64,000 nucleotides of DNA, taken from contig NC_088314.1 of NCBI RefSeq assembly GCF_910592395.1, positions 682,001-746,000 of the forward strand, read 5' to 3'. The notes beneath the pieces are model-generated. The model did not search any database. It saw nothing but the letters and a program-made list of their open reading frames with translations, and was not told where the DNA came from. Each line of letters opens with the position of its first letter. Within the stretch, counting starts at the first letter, position 1. A program made the position numbers and the translations under genes. This document shows positions 10,520-22,325 of the stretch, piece after piece. This stretch comes from Lineus longissimus. Taxonomy: Eukaryota > Nemertea > Pilidiophora > Heteronemertea > Lineidae.

Positions 10520-13500
10520 CTGCAACCAAAACAGAGAAAAGGCTATCAAATCAACTCTTAAACACACCCAAGTCATGGACCCGAAGACCATTCATAACGC
10601 CCTATATCCCCAGCAAATCACAGCCTCATTTAAGACAGGTTGAGATGGAAATGTGTGTCTCGTCCGTCACCAATATTTCAGTTCCAAATGTTAACCAAGA
10701 GTGGCAGCACCATCACAAATACAAGGAATTGACCCACTGCCCTGTCCAATCCAAACTTCTTTGATTGTACAATATTTCAGTTCCACATGTTAACCCAGGC
10801 GGCAGCACAAGTACAAAGATCTACTGTCAACCCAGTGCCCAGGTCCAGCCAACTTCGACTAATTTTCACCAACCCCAGTTAGATTCATGCAAAGCTTCCC
10901 AAGAATGTACCTTCACCGTTCATACCCCCACCCGCCCTGTCATCACTCCCTATGATTACCGGCCATCACCCTCACCTTCAAGAGTGCTATCTGGTCCGCC
11001 TGCGTCAAGCCAGAGAACTCTGGCATACACTTGCAGAATTTTATAAACCGCCGTATGAATGTGTCAGCCATGTTGAACATGCCACTTGCCGACGACGGCA
11101 TGAATTTTGAGCAGTCCGCCTCAGAGTACGGTGAATCTACAGTCTGTGTAAGCATCGCTTCTAAAGTGGCGATATTGCGCTGGGCCTCCTCTAGATTAGT
11201 GTCCCACTGAACCGAAGACGATGATGGAGATTCTTGTGATGAACCGGACGTAGACGGTGGCGACTCGGGCTCAGATTTGACCAACACACCGGACGAATTA
11301 GAATTAAAACTTCCATCAGGGCTGGGGATTTGTAATATCTGTGGTGAAGGCCCGCTACTCGTTTCACTCGGTGTACTGCTTGTGCTGCCACTTCCCCCAC
11401 TTCCTGTACTCGTGTTCCCGCACGGCGTCACATTCATCGGCACCGGGCCTAACGTCGGCGCCATTGGACCTAATTTTGTATCGTATTTTACGCGATCCTT
11501 TTTGAGTAACGATCTCTCGCGTCTTTTCTGGAGCTGCTCATCACCTGAAAATGAGACGGCAACGATTTGAATTGGGACGGGGGGCATTTTCATTTGTCCA
11601 ATCTCAGAGGCAGTGAGGATTTCTTCAGAGATATGGAAGTTATCAACAGACACTCGAGCACTTGAAGAAATGAGGCTGCAGCAGTTTCAAACTTTCAAAT
11701 ATTTGAGACGCGATCCTCAGAGTGACTTGAGTCTTAAGCGCCGTGCAAACAAGCAATTTAAACTGGACCTGCGATTATAATTGCTGGGCTAGTCACCATG
11801 ATTACTGAATTATGTAAGTGCACATATGGGGAGCATCCAAACACTTTCCATCTCGGAGAACCAGTGTCGATTTTCTCACTTACTTAAAATCCATTCCTTC
11901 CGCATGCCGATGTCAAAGCATTTCTTCAAGCGGCATTCGGTACAGAAGCGGCGTGTATGGGGGTCCAACTTACAGTTGCCATCAAAGTTACATTTTATTA
12001 CCTGCAACGATCGAAAAGATTCAACATAAACCTTTTTTTTGAGAAGACCTGGGAGTCTGTTCTCTGGACACCAAAGAACAGACACCCGTGATTGAAATGG
12101 GCATTCACTTCATGTTGAAAGAGGTCTAATTGCTTTAGGATTTCAAGTTCTAGCCAAATAGTGGTGCCTATGGTCAAGCCTTCAAGAGATTACAGCAGAG
12201 AGTCATTTGGTGAACCCTTGCCTGATGACACCTGTTGATGACCTGCCCGCACATGTAACATGAACTAGATACCAGACATCAGACAAGTTTGCTTCTGGTT
12301 CCTATTTTCAAATTGCCTCCATCAAGTTACATAATCTGCAGTCAGGTTACATTTGAAAACTCTCAAAATGGGGATTGCATATTCCTGTAGAGATGATATC
12401 AAATGGTTGTGTGCCTGAGTCCAATAGTTCCAGGCCCATTAGATCAAGAATGAACCATGATACATGGTGTACCGTAAATGGGCACCAGAATCGAAAATTC
12501 TTCTGATGAGCTTTATCAAACAACTTAATACTCATTCAGCTAGGTTGGAATGAACGAATTGAAGAAGTTAGCATTCTGTCTAGAAGTAGCCTTGCTTGTA
12601 ATGCACATTGTATAGCTGTTCTAGGATAAATGACAAGTACTTTATACAAGGTTTTACACAGTTAATGTCTATACATGGGCTAAATATTGTGTGACAGAAG
12701 TGTATTCTTGGTCTCCTAATTTAGTTCAGCCAAACTATAGCACATCTCATACAGACTGTGGTACAGTTATCACCAGCATCGTAAACCAGCCCTTTCAAGC
12801 TAAAAGAATTCTTTTAATTCAGGCAGTGATCACTGGTGTGGTTGCAAAATGACCGTTGACCATTATTATGTAATTTTTATGGCTGAGCGATGAGTTATGA
12901 TATGTGACTCGCTCTACCAAAACTAGGCGCTTGTCGCATCTGAACTTGACAGGTTGATACGGACTTGTTGTTCATTTCCCTATTGTAGACCTTTTATGAA
13001 ATCTATTACAAACTGATTTGGTCACATTTCACAAAAGGTCTACAATAGGGAAATGAACAACAAGTCTGTATCAACCTGTCAAGTTCAGATGCGACAAGCG
13101 CCTAGTTTTGGTAGAGCGAGTCACATATGTAAGCAAAAACTTCTCCGTTCATGTGTTGCATTCCAGAGGCTTCTTGCTCGACCCGCTTCGACCTGTCCCA
13201 TACAACTTAAATAATTATACTTTAAACATTATAGCACGTAATTCTAATCACATCAAGATCTGAGGTAATCATAAAAGCCTGTTTTATTTCTGATCGACCA
13301 AATCGGGTTGTTAATGTAATTCGCAAAGAATGGAATAAAATTTGGTTTGATTGAAGATTATGACATAATAACTTGTAAGAAAACTAAACATAGAAAACTC
13401 AACATGTCGCAAATGTGACTTACGACCTATTTTGGTGTGACAGGTCACATTTCAGGTTTAACTCTACTGCAGGGTATTAACAGTGTTTGCTACCCCTGGC

Positions 13501-15497
13501 CCACACCCGGTATAAAGCGCACTGGATCCCAACTTGCATAAGGAAAAGTTTCATTGCTAAACAGCAAGCATTACCAAATACCAGGTACAGTGGCGAAAGA
13601 GGATGTGATCTTCCAGACATACAGTTGTGTATCACCACTGGACAAAAACTCAATGTTATAAAACTATAAAAGTGAACTAGCCTGTGCCATGACATCGGGG
13701 TGATTCTTCTGCAAGTAAAAGAAATAGAAACTCAAATGAAACATAATAAGCGAGGGAAGTTTGAAAGGATTGATGAGAACCAAAGAAGACTATGGGGTTG
13801 TTTACCCTCCCAGGATTGTCCATCTCTCCAAGTCGAAGCTAACCACAGCTCTAAAGGGTCACCCACCTCTCTTCAAATACGTGTACTAAAGCCTGAGACG
13901 CAACATCATTTTGAATGCAGTCCCCTGAGGAGTGGAGAACCAACCTACAAGCAATCAAGGCTCTTCTAATTCACATCGGAAAATGTGACGTCAAATCAAC
14001 AGTTGAAATCTGTGCTCACCTCCAATCGTGCGGCATTCCTTCGAAAGAATGCCTTGCATGATTCGCACGTGATTGCATTGAAGTTGTACCCATGGGCCTT
14101 GTCCCCACATACACCACACATGAGGTCACCGGTTTCTATGCCAACCGGCTTGACGCGACGTTTCCGACGCTCCTTTTTGGACTGCAAAGAAAAAGAGAAA
14201 CAACTAATAGACTTTATAGTTATTCAACTCGACAATATACCCCATGTTTATCTGTGCAGCAGTCATCAAGGCTCTGTCCCCAAGGAGTTTAAGTGACTCA
14301 AGTGGACGCAACAACAAGTCTCTGATACGCTCAAGAGAAACATTCAAAAGCCAACTGATGACCAGCATCAGCTAATGAATTAGAAGTACATCCGACCTCT
14401 AAAGTATTCAAGGTCGTTGTCATGGCTACAGAATCCCTAAAGACAGAGTCATAAATCTGATGCAGTCTTGAAGGTGCAATGAAGCAGCATTGGTAAGTAA
14501 CATTACACTATGCACCCAGTTGCAAAGTATTTGAATTGACACAATTACAGCCACGTTGCAGTAGAAGTTTAAGCACGCCGGTTTCAACCCCTTGACCCAG
14601 AGTTCCCTTTTATTCAACTGCAACATACATTTTTTACATCAAGAGGCAACACGTGCAAAAAGCATGTGCAAAGACTATTGAGTATACATATTAGAATAGT
14701 GCTGATTCATCACTTGAGTTACAAAAGATCGATTGTAATATACATGTAGCCCAGTGAAACATCACCAACTGCCCCTTGAAACTCCTCAATTTGACAATGC
14801 CACGAGACACCATGGTGCAGCTAGAGGAGGGTGTTTCAGGATGACAGCCAAATCCAGCTGTGCCGACTAATCATGCGAAATAATCTTTGAAAGCAACAAG
14901 GACATGAGCAGATACGTGCTTCTTTTGCGCAAACCTTAAGTTTTTGAAATGACAACAGTTTATAGCAACTAAATTGACTAAAATGGATGTCAATGGAATG
15001 CTAAAGGAAATGAGTAACCTTGGTCTGGATACAGTAGATGTGCCAAAGGCTCTTTTAGCAAGTCTGTGATCTTACATCGGGTCACCTGTGGTAACTAAGT
15101 TACTATAATGTACCAAATGGTGAGCAGTCAGCGCAACCTAAACACCATTATTCTACCACACTATCGACCAGACAAGAAAACTACTGGTTGAGCTTGTCTG
15201 TTTTGGCTGCCATTCTGTTCTAGCCTGACCAACATCTGGCAGTGGTTGCAACAATGTGTCAAATGGCATCCAATCTCAACATCATCAACCCCTACTGAGA
15301 GTGTTGTGAACCATCTCTTGGGAGCCTATACCTACCATACATGATATATCCTGGTCCTCCTGTCCAGAGAACTTTGGCCCGAGGCTTTGCTTGATAGGAA
15401 TCGAAGACTTGACAGCAGTAGCTGTGAGAGGCACTGATGGCATGCAGTGATGGCCTGGACTGGTGTTCATAGGCCCTGCAGCCAGTGGACCATCCAT
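10013..15497 (-). CDS. NR1J: Nuclear receptor of the NR1J (DHR96/DAF-12-like) group
   Basis: Five coding exons on the minus strand: 15497-15336, 14181-14020, 12001-11884, 11544-10976 and 10519-10013. All junctions are GT-AG and the phases match, giving 505 aa. The DNA-binding domain begins at C76 ([17 protein letters not shown]). Its P-box is ESCKA, diagnostic of the DHR96/DAF-12/NHR-8 group. The second zinc finger (CNFDGNC...[12 protein letters not shown]) is on the third exon. A Ser/Pro-rich hinge follows. The ligand-binding domain shows the helix 3-5 signature ([18 protein letters not shown], ending at K337, joined to [12 protein letters not shown]) and an AF-2 helix, EPLLVEVF, at 495-502. 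Family members act in the nucleus on lipid, sterol or xenobiotic metabolism. The ligand here is unknown. The start is the first ATG of a Ser/Pro-rich A/B exon; a pyrimidine tract ending in CCAG precedes it, so 5' UTR exons lie further upstream. Confidence 0.9.
10976..11544 (-). CDS. NR1J: Nuclear receptor coding exon 4 (hinge and ligand-binding helices 1-4)
   Basis: It starts after TTTTCAG, completing a split Ser codon, and ends at donor GTGAGG in phase 0. It carries a basic segment ([12 protein letters not shown]), a long Ser/Gly/Pro-rich hinge containing VKSEPESP, and the start of the ligand-binding domain through DQIALLK. Confidence 0.92.
11258..11281 (-). other. NR1J: Candidate phosphorylation-dependent sumoylation motif in the receptor hinge
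   Basis: The codons for VKSEPESP (K237, S242) fit the pattern psi-K-x-E-x-x-S-P, a known phosphorylation-dependent sumoylation motif. It lies in a disordered Ser/Pro-rich hinge, where such motifs typically repress transcription. Use in this protein is inferred from the pattern only. Confidence 0.45.
11884..12001 (-). CDS. NR1J: Nuclear receptor coding exon 3 (second zinc finger)
   Basis: It starts after TTGCAG in phase 0 and ends at donor GTAAGT with one base of a split codon. It encodes [13 protein letters not shown] and then [20 protein letters not shown], the second zinc finger and its C-terminal extension. Confidence 0.95.
12899..13130. mobile_element. Long hairpin (fold-back) element in a nuclear receptor intron
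   Basis: About 96 bases starting ATATGTGACTCGCTCTACC are repeated as their reverse complement at 13034-13129, with roughly one mismatch and a loop of about 40 bases. The element lies between coding exons 2 and 3 of the receptor. Near-perfect arms fit a recently inserted fold-back MITE. No coding capacity. Confidence 0.85.
14020..14181 (-). CDS. NR1J: Nuclear receptor coding exon 2 (first zinc finger)
   Basis: The acceptor is TTCTTTGCAG and the donor GTGAGC, both phase 0. It encodes a basic stretch (KKERRKRR) and then the first C4 zinc finger with P-box ESCKA, ending [10 protein letters not shown]. Confidence 0.95.
15336..15497 (-). CDS. NR1J: Nuclear receptor coding exon 1 (A/B domain)
   Basis: Encodes 54 residues from [10 protein letters not shown] to DQDISCM and ends at donor GTAGGT in phase 0, matching the next exon. 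The A/B region is poorly conserved in the family, so this exon rests on splice phase and composition. An acceptor (TCTTTTCCAG) lies 16 bases before the ATG. Confidence 0.65.
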
Positions 15498-16072
15498 CGC
15501 ATACCAACCCAGTCTGGAAAAGACAAAGTGGGGAAATGATTAGAAGTGAGGATTTGTGGGGTAGCACAGAGGGGAGGAGGGGAGGGAATACAGGAATGGC
15601 TGGACTGCTGAAAAACAAAATTCAAAAAGAAAATGTCTGCTTGTTTTTATTTCTTAATTGAAAGAAGACAGCCCAAAGATGGACCAAACGGACACCAATG
15701 GAGATGGCCTTCAGGCCTAAAGGCAACGTAGATAAACAACACAACAATCAAAGTCATGCAATATTAAAAGGGGAGCATGTTATTACATAGCATGTGAAAA
15801 TGCAACCAAAAATCAATGGCAGCGGTGTGGAATAACGTGTTTCAAAAAAGCTAGAACTAACTCTGGCAGCACCATCCAGCAACGGGGCATATGCCACAAG
15901 TAAATACACTTTCTCTTGGACTCCTCACTTAATTGCTAAATCATTGATTTAGTGAGTCGTGAAGTGCAGGAATATGGAATTCAAGCATTGTACCCATTAG
16001 AATACTGGTACCTCCAGAAGAACCAGTGGATGACTTATAAACTAATGAAAATACACTGAGGCTTACAGATTT
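15498..16072. other. Sequence upstream of the receptor A/B exon
   Basis: It contains the 3' end of the intron before the A/B exon on the minus strand. A GA/CT-rich stretch lies near 15540-15600. No 5' UTR exon or promoter could be identified. Confidence 0.3.
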
Positions 16073-16115
16073 GTGCAATAAGGTGCAATAAGGTGCAATA
16101 AGGTGCAATAAGGTG
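16073..16115 (+). repeat. 10-bp tandem repeat (GTGCAATAAG)n
   Basis: Four head-to-tail copies of GTGCAATAAG. Confidence 0.9.
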
Positions 16116-16154
16116 TTAAGGGTTGTGATGGAACTAAGAACATTAGGATTAAGG

Positions 16155-16321
16155 AATTGAACCCGAGGCGGAGGACCTTGGTTGAGTTACCAAGACACTC
16201 GAGGGTGGAGCTAAAATACAGTCCAAACCCGAGCCGACAGGCGAGGGTTTGGACGAAATTTTAGCTCCACCCGAGAGTGTCTTGGTAACTCAACCAAGGT
16301 CCGAAGCCGAGGGTTCAATTT
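16155..16321. mobile_element. Fold-back element with about 80-bp arms
   Basis: The arm starting AACCCGAGGCGGAGGACC returns as its reverse complement, ending CCGAGGGTTCAATT. The loop is only a few bases around CCGACAGGCG. Arms match closely with a few substitutions. It looks like a non-autonomous fold-back or MITE insertion. The CpG-rich stretch at 16400-16500 beside it is unexplained. Confidence 0.8.
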
Positions 16322-17218
16322 CTATTCTAAAATACCTCAAACTTAAAAAGATAGGCCACGAAATAACTTGAATATGTGCGAATTTGGCAAATTCCATCCA
16401 TCACCTGCCCGGAGCGCCGGTAGCGCCGTTGTTTACATTATGTTACGGCAGCCCGTATAGGAAGTCCGGATCGGCTCGCTCAAGTGACGCTAAAATCCGC
16501 GCAAATGGGCTATTTGGAGCGTTTTTCTCAGCAAATATGTGTAGTGCTCATTAAAAAACTTAGGGTGGTTGATGCTTCCTTGGCTGATTTGTGTTTGAAG
16601 CAGTGTTTTGAGAGCCTCAAACTTCTGAAGTGAGCTGTGTGCATGGTTCCACATTTTAGTGCAACCCGAGGGAACTTTGGTAGAGCATCTTGGTTGCGTG
16701 TCCAAAACACTCCACTCTCAGAACGAGGCTTATGCATTTTCCATTTAAAAGTTGACTTTACGCTACCAAGGTATTTTAGAATCACATATATAACCTAGCC
16801 TAATAACATGTGTTTCTACATAAAACTAAGAACTATAGCAAGTGTTTTGTATGTTTAGTTCATGTCACACACCAAAAACATTAGGATTATCGATATAATC
16901 CAGGATAATGACAGCTTTAGGTGTTTCTATGAGACAATGGCTCACTAATTTCTAGCTATTCTGTGAAACAAATTGGAGACGGACAAACCGACTGCCAGCT
17001 CTGCCATTTTTATACTGACATCTCGCAATTCAAAAATTACACGAAAAGTCATTTCTTGGATATCCAGTTTATACTCTTTATCAATTTACAAAAATAACTA
17101 TTTGTCAAAAAATATGATCCAGCCGGGGTACAGTTCCACAATGTCCGAGTGAGATGACTCGCCGACACATTGTCTACGCATGATGCGACAAAGCTTGAAT
17201 TCATGCCGCCATCCATAT

Positions 17219-17654
17219 GAGACAAGACCACTAATGAATATTCATAGGTTGGAGGGTCGAGGCCTATCAATTAGACGAGTGCATGTTTTTTACTCTCAAG
17301 TACATATTTGGAGAGGTATTGAAAAAATATTTGCTGTGGCAAGTCTACAGATATAAATAAATTGTTTGGTAAAAAATTTTGAATTTTGACAACCTGGCCA
17401 TAGGGGGGTGGTTCAAATTTGGAGTGAAAATGGCTGAAATGGGTAAAAATGTCCACTTGTGTCAAACTTGTCAATTTAAAAAAAATTTCCGTGGTCAATC
17501 ACCAATTTCCATCGCACCAGTTACTCGCAAGACTAACCCGTATATCATATCCGAATTTCAGTTTCACAACTCCACGCATTCTTTGATGCGTCGCGGTCAA
17601 ACATTGACAATTTAACTGCTAAAAGGCTTAAAAAATCAATTGTGGTCTTGTCTC
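17219..17654. mobile_element. MITE, copy 1 (TIR GAGACAAGACCAC)
   Basis: It begins GAGACAAGACCAC and ends with the exact reverse complement GTGGTCTTGTCTC. A close relative with the same ends is at 20754-21196, which defines the boundaries. ATAT occurs directly on both sides and may be a target duplication. No transposase ORF, so it is non-autonomous. Confidence 0.88.
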
Positions 17655-18212
17655 ATATTGAGTCTTACCTATATGCAGTAGCATAACCGCAAAGTTCCGG
17701 TAGATCTAGCCGACGTCGATACATGTTATCCATAAAGCATCTGCATGCATCACCAAAAACACACAACATCTATACAACCGAACTAAATGTTGAAAAAATC
17801 CCATCCACCATCTCCATTTTGCAGAGGGTATGAATAGAGTGTTGAGTTGTTTACAGAACAGTACAGCATTTGTCGATTTCGGCAAGACAGCTGAGTTACA
17901 TATACCCACAATGCATGAGTACGATTTCCACTTAACAATTGAGACTAGGTAAGTATGGCTCTTTTCACTGTGTTTTATACGAGTACTTCCACACCATAAT
18001 GCACAATAAAATACGGGCCGGGACGAGGTTTACACAACACCTGACACTGAAGTGGAAATTTACAAAGCATGTAAAATATATTTCAAGTGTATTATTGACC
18101 GATTTTCCATCTTCAACTGGACAAGTCTCGATCGTGCCAGAATATGTAAATGAAGGCCTGACTTTCTGTTTTGTTTGATGGCGAATAATCTACAAATCCA
18201 AACCCAGTTACT

Positions 18213-18581
18213 CAAGTCAAACATAAACACCTTCTTTCACTGTTTCAAATGGGGAACACAGATCACCATAAACACCTTCTTTCACTGTTTCAAATGGGGA
18301 ACACAGATCACCTTAAACACCTTCTTTCACTGTTTCAAATGGGGAACACAGATCACCATAAACACCTTCTTTCACTGTTTCAAATGGGGAACACAGATCA
18401 CCATAAACACCTTCTTTCACTGTTTCAAATGGAGAACACAGATCACCATAAACACCTTCTTTCACTGTTTCAAATGGGGAACACAGATCACCATAAACAC
18501 CTTCTTTCACTGTTTCAAATGGAGAACACAGATCACCATAAACACCTTCTTTCACTGTTTCAAATGGGGAACACAGATCAA
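18213..18581 (+). repeat. 45-bp minisatellite, about 8 copies
   Basis: The unit ACACCTTCTTTCACTGTTTC plus AAATGGGGAACACAGATCACCATAA recurs head to tail with single-base variants (GGGGAAC/GGAGAAC). The period is a multiple of three and lacks stops, so all overlapping ORFs are repeat artefacts. Confidence 0.95.
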
Positions 18582-20473
18582 CAGTTTGGGGACGGGTCTG
18601 TGGTCTGAGATTAGGGTCAGGTCTGTCCTATGAAATATGACCCCCAAACATCGACCTCATAAGTATTATCATGGTCACAATAATTACTCCTCAGTTCAGG
18701 TGACCAATTGAACTATTATGTGCAAAATGACCAGGCAAAAGTGTTTGGGCCTTATTGATAGCTGACATGAGGGTTTTTGCCCAATGTTACGTCAACAAGG
18801 CGAGGCATTGATACTTGCAAGGAAGAAGACGAAGCGACATCTATCAATCCAACTACATGTATTGCAAAATGTTTGTGTGTCGCAGAAATATTGGTTGGAA
18901 ACAGATCACTTGTTGGATTAGTCGGTGCCATGAGACTGATTCTTCAACATGAAATAGTTATTACTACTTGACTTGTGCACCAAACAGCTGTACTCAACAT
19001 GTTTGACATATTTGAAGCATTTCTCAACAGGCCTCGATTCAAACGAAGGTTGGCCTCACCTCTTTGGCCTATTTTATCAATTTCAGGCCATCTGGTGTTA
19101 CAATGAAGAACTATTTGATCACAGTAACGAACACGAGAACACTGGCACATATAATGACTTATCAAAGGCTGGTGGAGCTTGTATGATGCCTCATTTCCTT
19201 TGATTTAGGGCAAAACCGAATTTTTTTATGTCTGCACTAATCTGACTAAATTTTTGAGAAAATTTGAAAAATATATTTTTTCAACTTTTTGAAAGAATTG
19301 TTTTTCCAATTTTTGAGAGAAAAATCTTTTTTCTCAATTTTCAACTTTTTGAGAGAAATTTTTTTTCTCACAAATTTTTCAACTTTTTGAGAGAAAATGT
19401 TTTTCTTCGGACAATCGGGTTAAAGTTTGGTGCAAAATCTGTGACAAATAATACTTTAATACTGGAACAAAACATCTATGGCAGAGGCTTGGCAGAAATT
19501 AGAAACATCCTTTCAACTCTCGTAGCCAATTCATCCTGTCGAAAAATATCAGAAATACTGAAGCACCAATTCCCAGAGGTTTATGACCTTGTCCAACATA
19601 ACATTTCTCAATCCGCTCAGCTTGAGAATGCAAAGGTGATCCAGAGGTATCCTGTACACTTATCTATAGTGGAAAAAATATGCAGCAGTTAACTCGGGCC
19701 ATGAACGTGTTTTATGACGATGGTTAGTAATGGTCATTGTGTTTGGTAACATCAATACTGAATTTACGAGCCCAGGGATGCAGTTTTCATTCAAATCATG
19801 ATTACGAGAAGCTACAGACAGGCGCAATGGAAAATCGGATGAAAGCACAGCATGTGATTTGTCCACATTTCAGTTTTGAAAGCATGGACAATAGTCACAA
19901 AGATGTATTACCACATGTTTCATAAGCCCATTACAGGCCTATAAAGAACCCTGATCGAGTTGTCTAACAAAGGAACATTTGAAAATGATTCAATTTTCTC
20001 AAGTGGGACCCATTACTATTTTTATTGTCTTATTTGAGTCCAATGAATATGATTCTGAGTGACGCATTGCATGGTAAGCTTATACAGAGTTTAAAATGCA
20101 AAAGTGGTTTGAGTTTTTGATTAGGGGTTTGAACCAAGGCCCGTTCTGGCATGTTCTATTTTGCAGTTCAACTATTTTTGGTGCCCTTGTTATGAGACAG
20201 GGTGCCTGCAGGGATATAAGGGAAAAAATGAGCCCATAAGGATAAAGTAGCCACAATACAGACATTCTTAAGAAGAAATAGAGCTCAATTAGGCCTAATT
20301 CCCAATAAAAAAGCGTTCCTGATGATCAGCACCGAGTAATGAGTCTATAGACCAGCGATTATCCACCTTATTGATACTCTATTCTATTGACAGATTTAGG
20401 GTCTTACAGTCACTTATTCCTTTTGTCCCCTTTTTCGAAGATGACTAAAACGGCTTAGGCCATAAAGGCTTAA
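18582..20473. other. Non-coding stretch, no gene seen
   Basis: Includes a T-rich patch at 19250-19400 with repeated TTTTTGAGAGAAA. No supported exon or RNA gene. Confidence 0.35.
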
Positions 20474-21647
20474 GCCCGGTCTGCACTAGCCAACATGAAC
20501 CAACATTCGCCAACATCGGGTTGGGCCTTGTTGCAGAGGCATGTTTGCTATTGTTTGCCAGTGTGGACGGGTCCAAAAACAAGTGAAAACATCAGCCAAC
20601 TTGTTGGCCAATGTTGGCCTATGTTAGGCCATGCTACTTCTGAACAACATGTTGGTTGGTGTTGGGCAATCAGCAGCCAATCAGGGAACAGATTTGGATC
20701 ATGTGATGGAGCTACTGGGACAAAATGGCAGCCTCAATGAAAGATAGAGAATGGAGACAAGACCACTAATGAATATTCATAGGTTGGAGGGTCGAGGCCT
20801 ATCAATTAGACGAGTGCATGTTTTTTACTCTCAAGTACATATTTGGAGAGGTATTGAAAAAATATTTGCTGTGGCAAGTCTACAGATATAAAGAAATTAT
20901 TTGATGAAAAAATTAATTTCGAATTTTGCTAATTGGGTAATAGGGGGCGTGTTTTGAGTTTTTTCTGCCAGTTGGCTGAAAACAGTGGAAATATCAAAGT
21001 CTGTCTAATTTGTCGATTATAAAAAAATTTCCGTGGTCAATCACCAATTTCCATCGCACCAGTTACTCGCAAGACTAACCCGTATATCATATCCGAATTT
21101 CAGTTTCACTACTTGACACGTTCTTTGATGCGTCGCGGTCAAACATTGACAATTTAACTGCTAAAAGGCTTAAAAAATCAATTGTGGTCTTGTCTCATGG
21201 CAATTTCAAGAAATTGAACACTTAATTTCGGAATACGAAAAGCTTCATCCATCTGCAGGAAATTCTTGAGGCTTTTGAAGTCTGAGGCCATTAACTCTTG
21301 AAGAAGGCAGTGATAGGCCCCATCATGCTTTTTCCACAATTATGGCTTTTGTCAGTTGCGGCGGCGACGGGGGTTAATCACAACTGAAAGAATTGCTGCT
21401 GAAGCACCTAGGCATGCTTTCTTCCTGTGGTTCTCCATTGTTTTAAAGAAAAAATGAAGAGAAATGACTGATTTTCCCTCCAAATTGCCCTCAAATTCAT
21501 GCCAAACACGGCCAAACTTAGTCAAACTTGTTTCGCAATGTTTGCCTGTGTTTGATAGTGTGGACGGGTCCCCAAACATTCGCCAACATGATGTTGGCTC
21601 ATGTTGGCCAACAATTGTTGGCGAATGTTTGCTAGTGTAGACCAGGC
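20474..21647. mobile_element. TTAA-flanked element with terminal inverted repeats, interrupted by a MITE
   Basis: The left end GCCCGGTCTGCACTAGC and right end GCTAGTGTAGACCAGGC are inverted repeats, and TTAA sits directly outside both (20470-20473 and 21648-21651). Sub-terminal sequence is rich in repeated CCAACATTCGCCAACAT-type words on both sides. A TTAA target suggests a piggyBac-like or other TTAA-targeting non-autonomous element. The MITE at 20754-21196 lies inside, so this element was probably there first. No transposase recognised. Confidence 0.75.
20754..21196. mobile_element. MITE, copy 2 (TIR GAGACAAGACCAC), nested
   Basis: Same termini as the element at 17219-17654. The two copies are nearly identical over the outer thirds and diverge in the middle (about 20900-21010). 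ATG flanks both ends here, a possible 3-bp target duplication. Nested in the TTAA-flanked element. Confidence 0.88.
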
Positions 21648-21778
21648 TTAAAGCCTTAAATGGATAGATGGTTGAATCATGTGACACCTCAGAATCCATG
21701 ACAGATTCAATGTTTTGAAATGGCAAACTCTCGTGCCATTTTTCGGATTTTTAGATCTGTAGCAATCTATATGCCGTG

Positions 21779-22325
21779 GTCACACTGGGGTTTTAACACG
21801 AATTGAATTCGAATTAAAACGTTGATACGTATTGGGGCGTCACACTCAATTCGGTTCATACCGATCTCAATCCGCTTTTACCAACACGGTTCTTAAACCG
21901 AATTGAATGCGAATCAGCTAATCCAAATCAACGAAACCGTATTGAGATTTCAAGTGTGACGCGCTTGATACGAATTAAGAATTTCGATCGCACTGCGCAT
22001 GCGCCCGGCGCACTTACTCTTCCGTTAATTCTCCGCGCCAAACTTCTATCAATTCAGTCATTGTCGTGTCAAAATGAACATGATGAAGTTTTGTCTCTGG
22101 TTATTCTGGCGTTGTTCAAAGCGTCTGCGGCGAACCCTGCCCAAATGATGCAACCTTAGCATCCTACGATGTTGCCTCTGTGCGGTGAACAGCAAATGCA
22201 TCAACATAATTCTCACGAATTGAAGATAAAAACGATTATGATCCCTGTTTTCATGTCGAAGGTTTATGGGCGCACGCTCTACGGAATTCGGTTTCAATTC
22301 GCATCCAGTGTGAACACACCAATAG
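21779..22325. mobile_element. Probable non-autonomous DNA transposon with imperfect inverted ends
   Basis: The left end GGTCACACTGGGG with AATTGAATTCGAATT is matched in inverted orientation by GAATTCGGTTTCAATTCG with CCAGTGTGAACACACC at the right. On the minus strand a short Arg-rich ORF (22058-22297) resembles the basic N-terminal leader of Harbinger-type proteins, which is weak evidence. A target duplication was not found, so the ends are approximate. Confidence 0.55.

Noticed and set aside
18175-18633. 152-codon ORF with 15-residue repeats
   Set aside because: The 45-bp minisatellite is open in several frames on both strands, so it is a repeat artefact.
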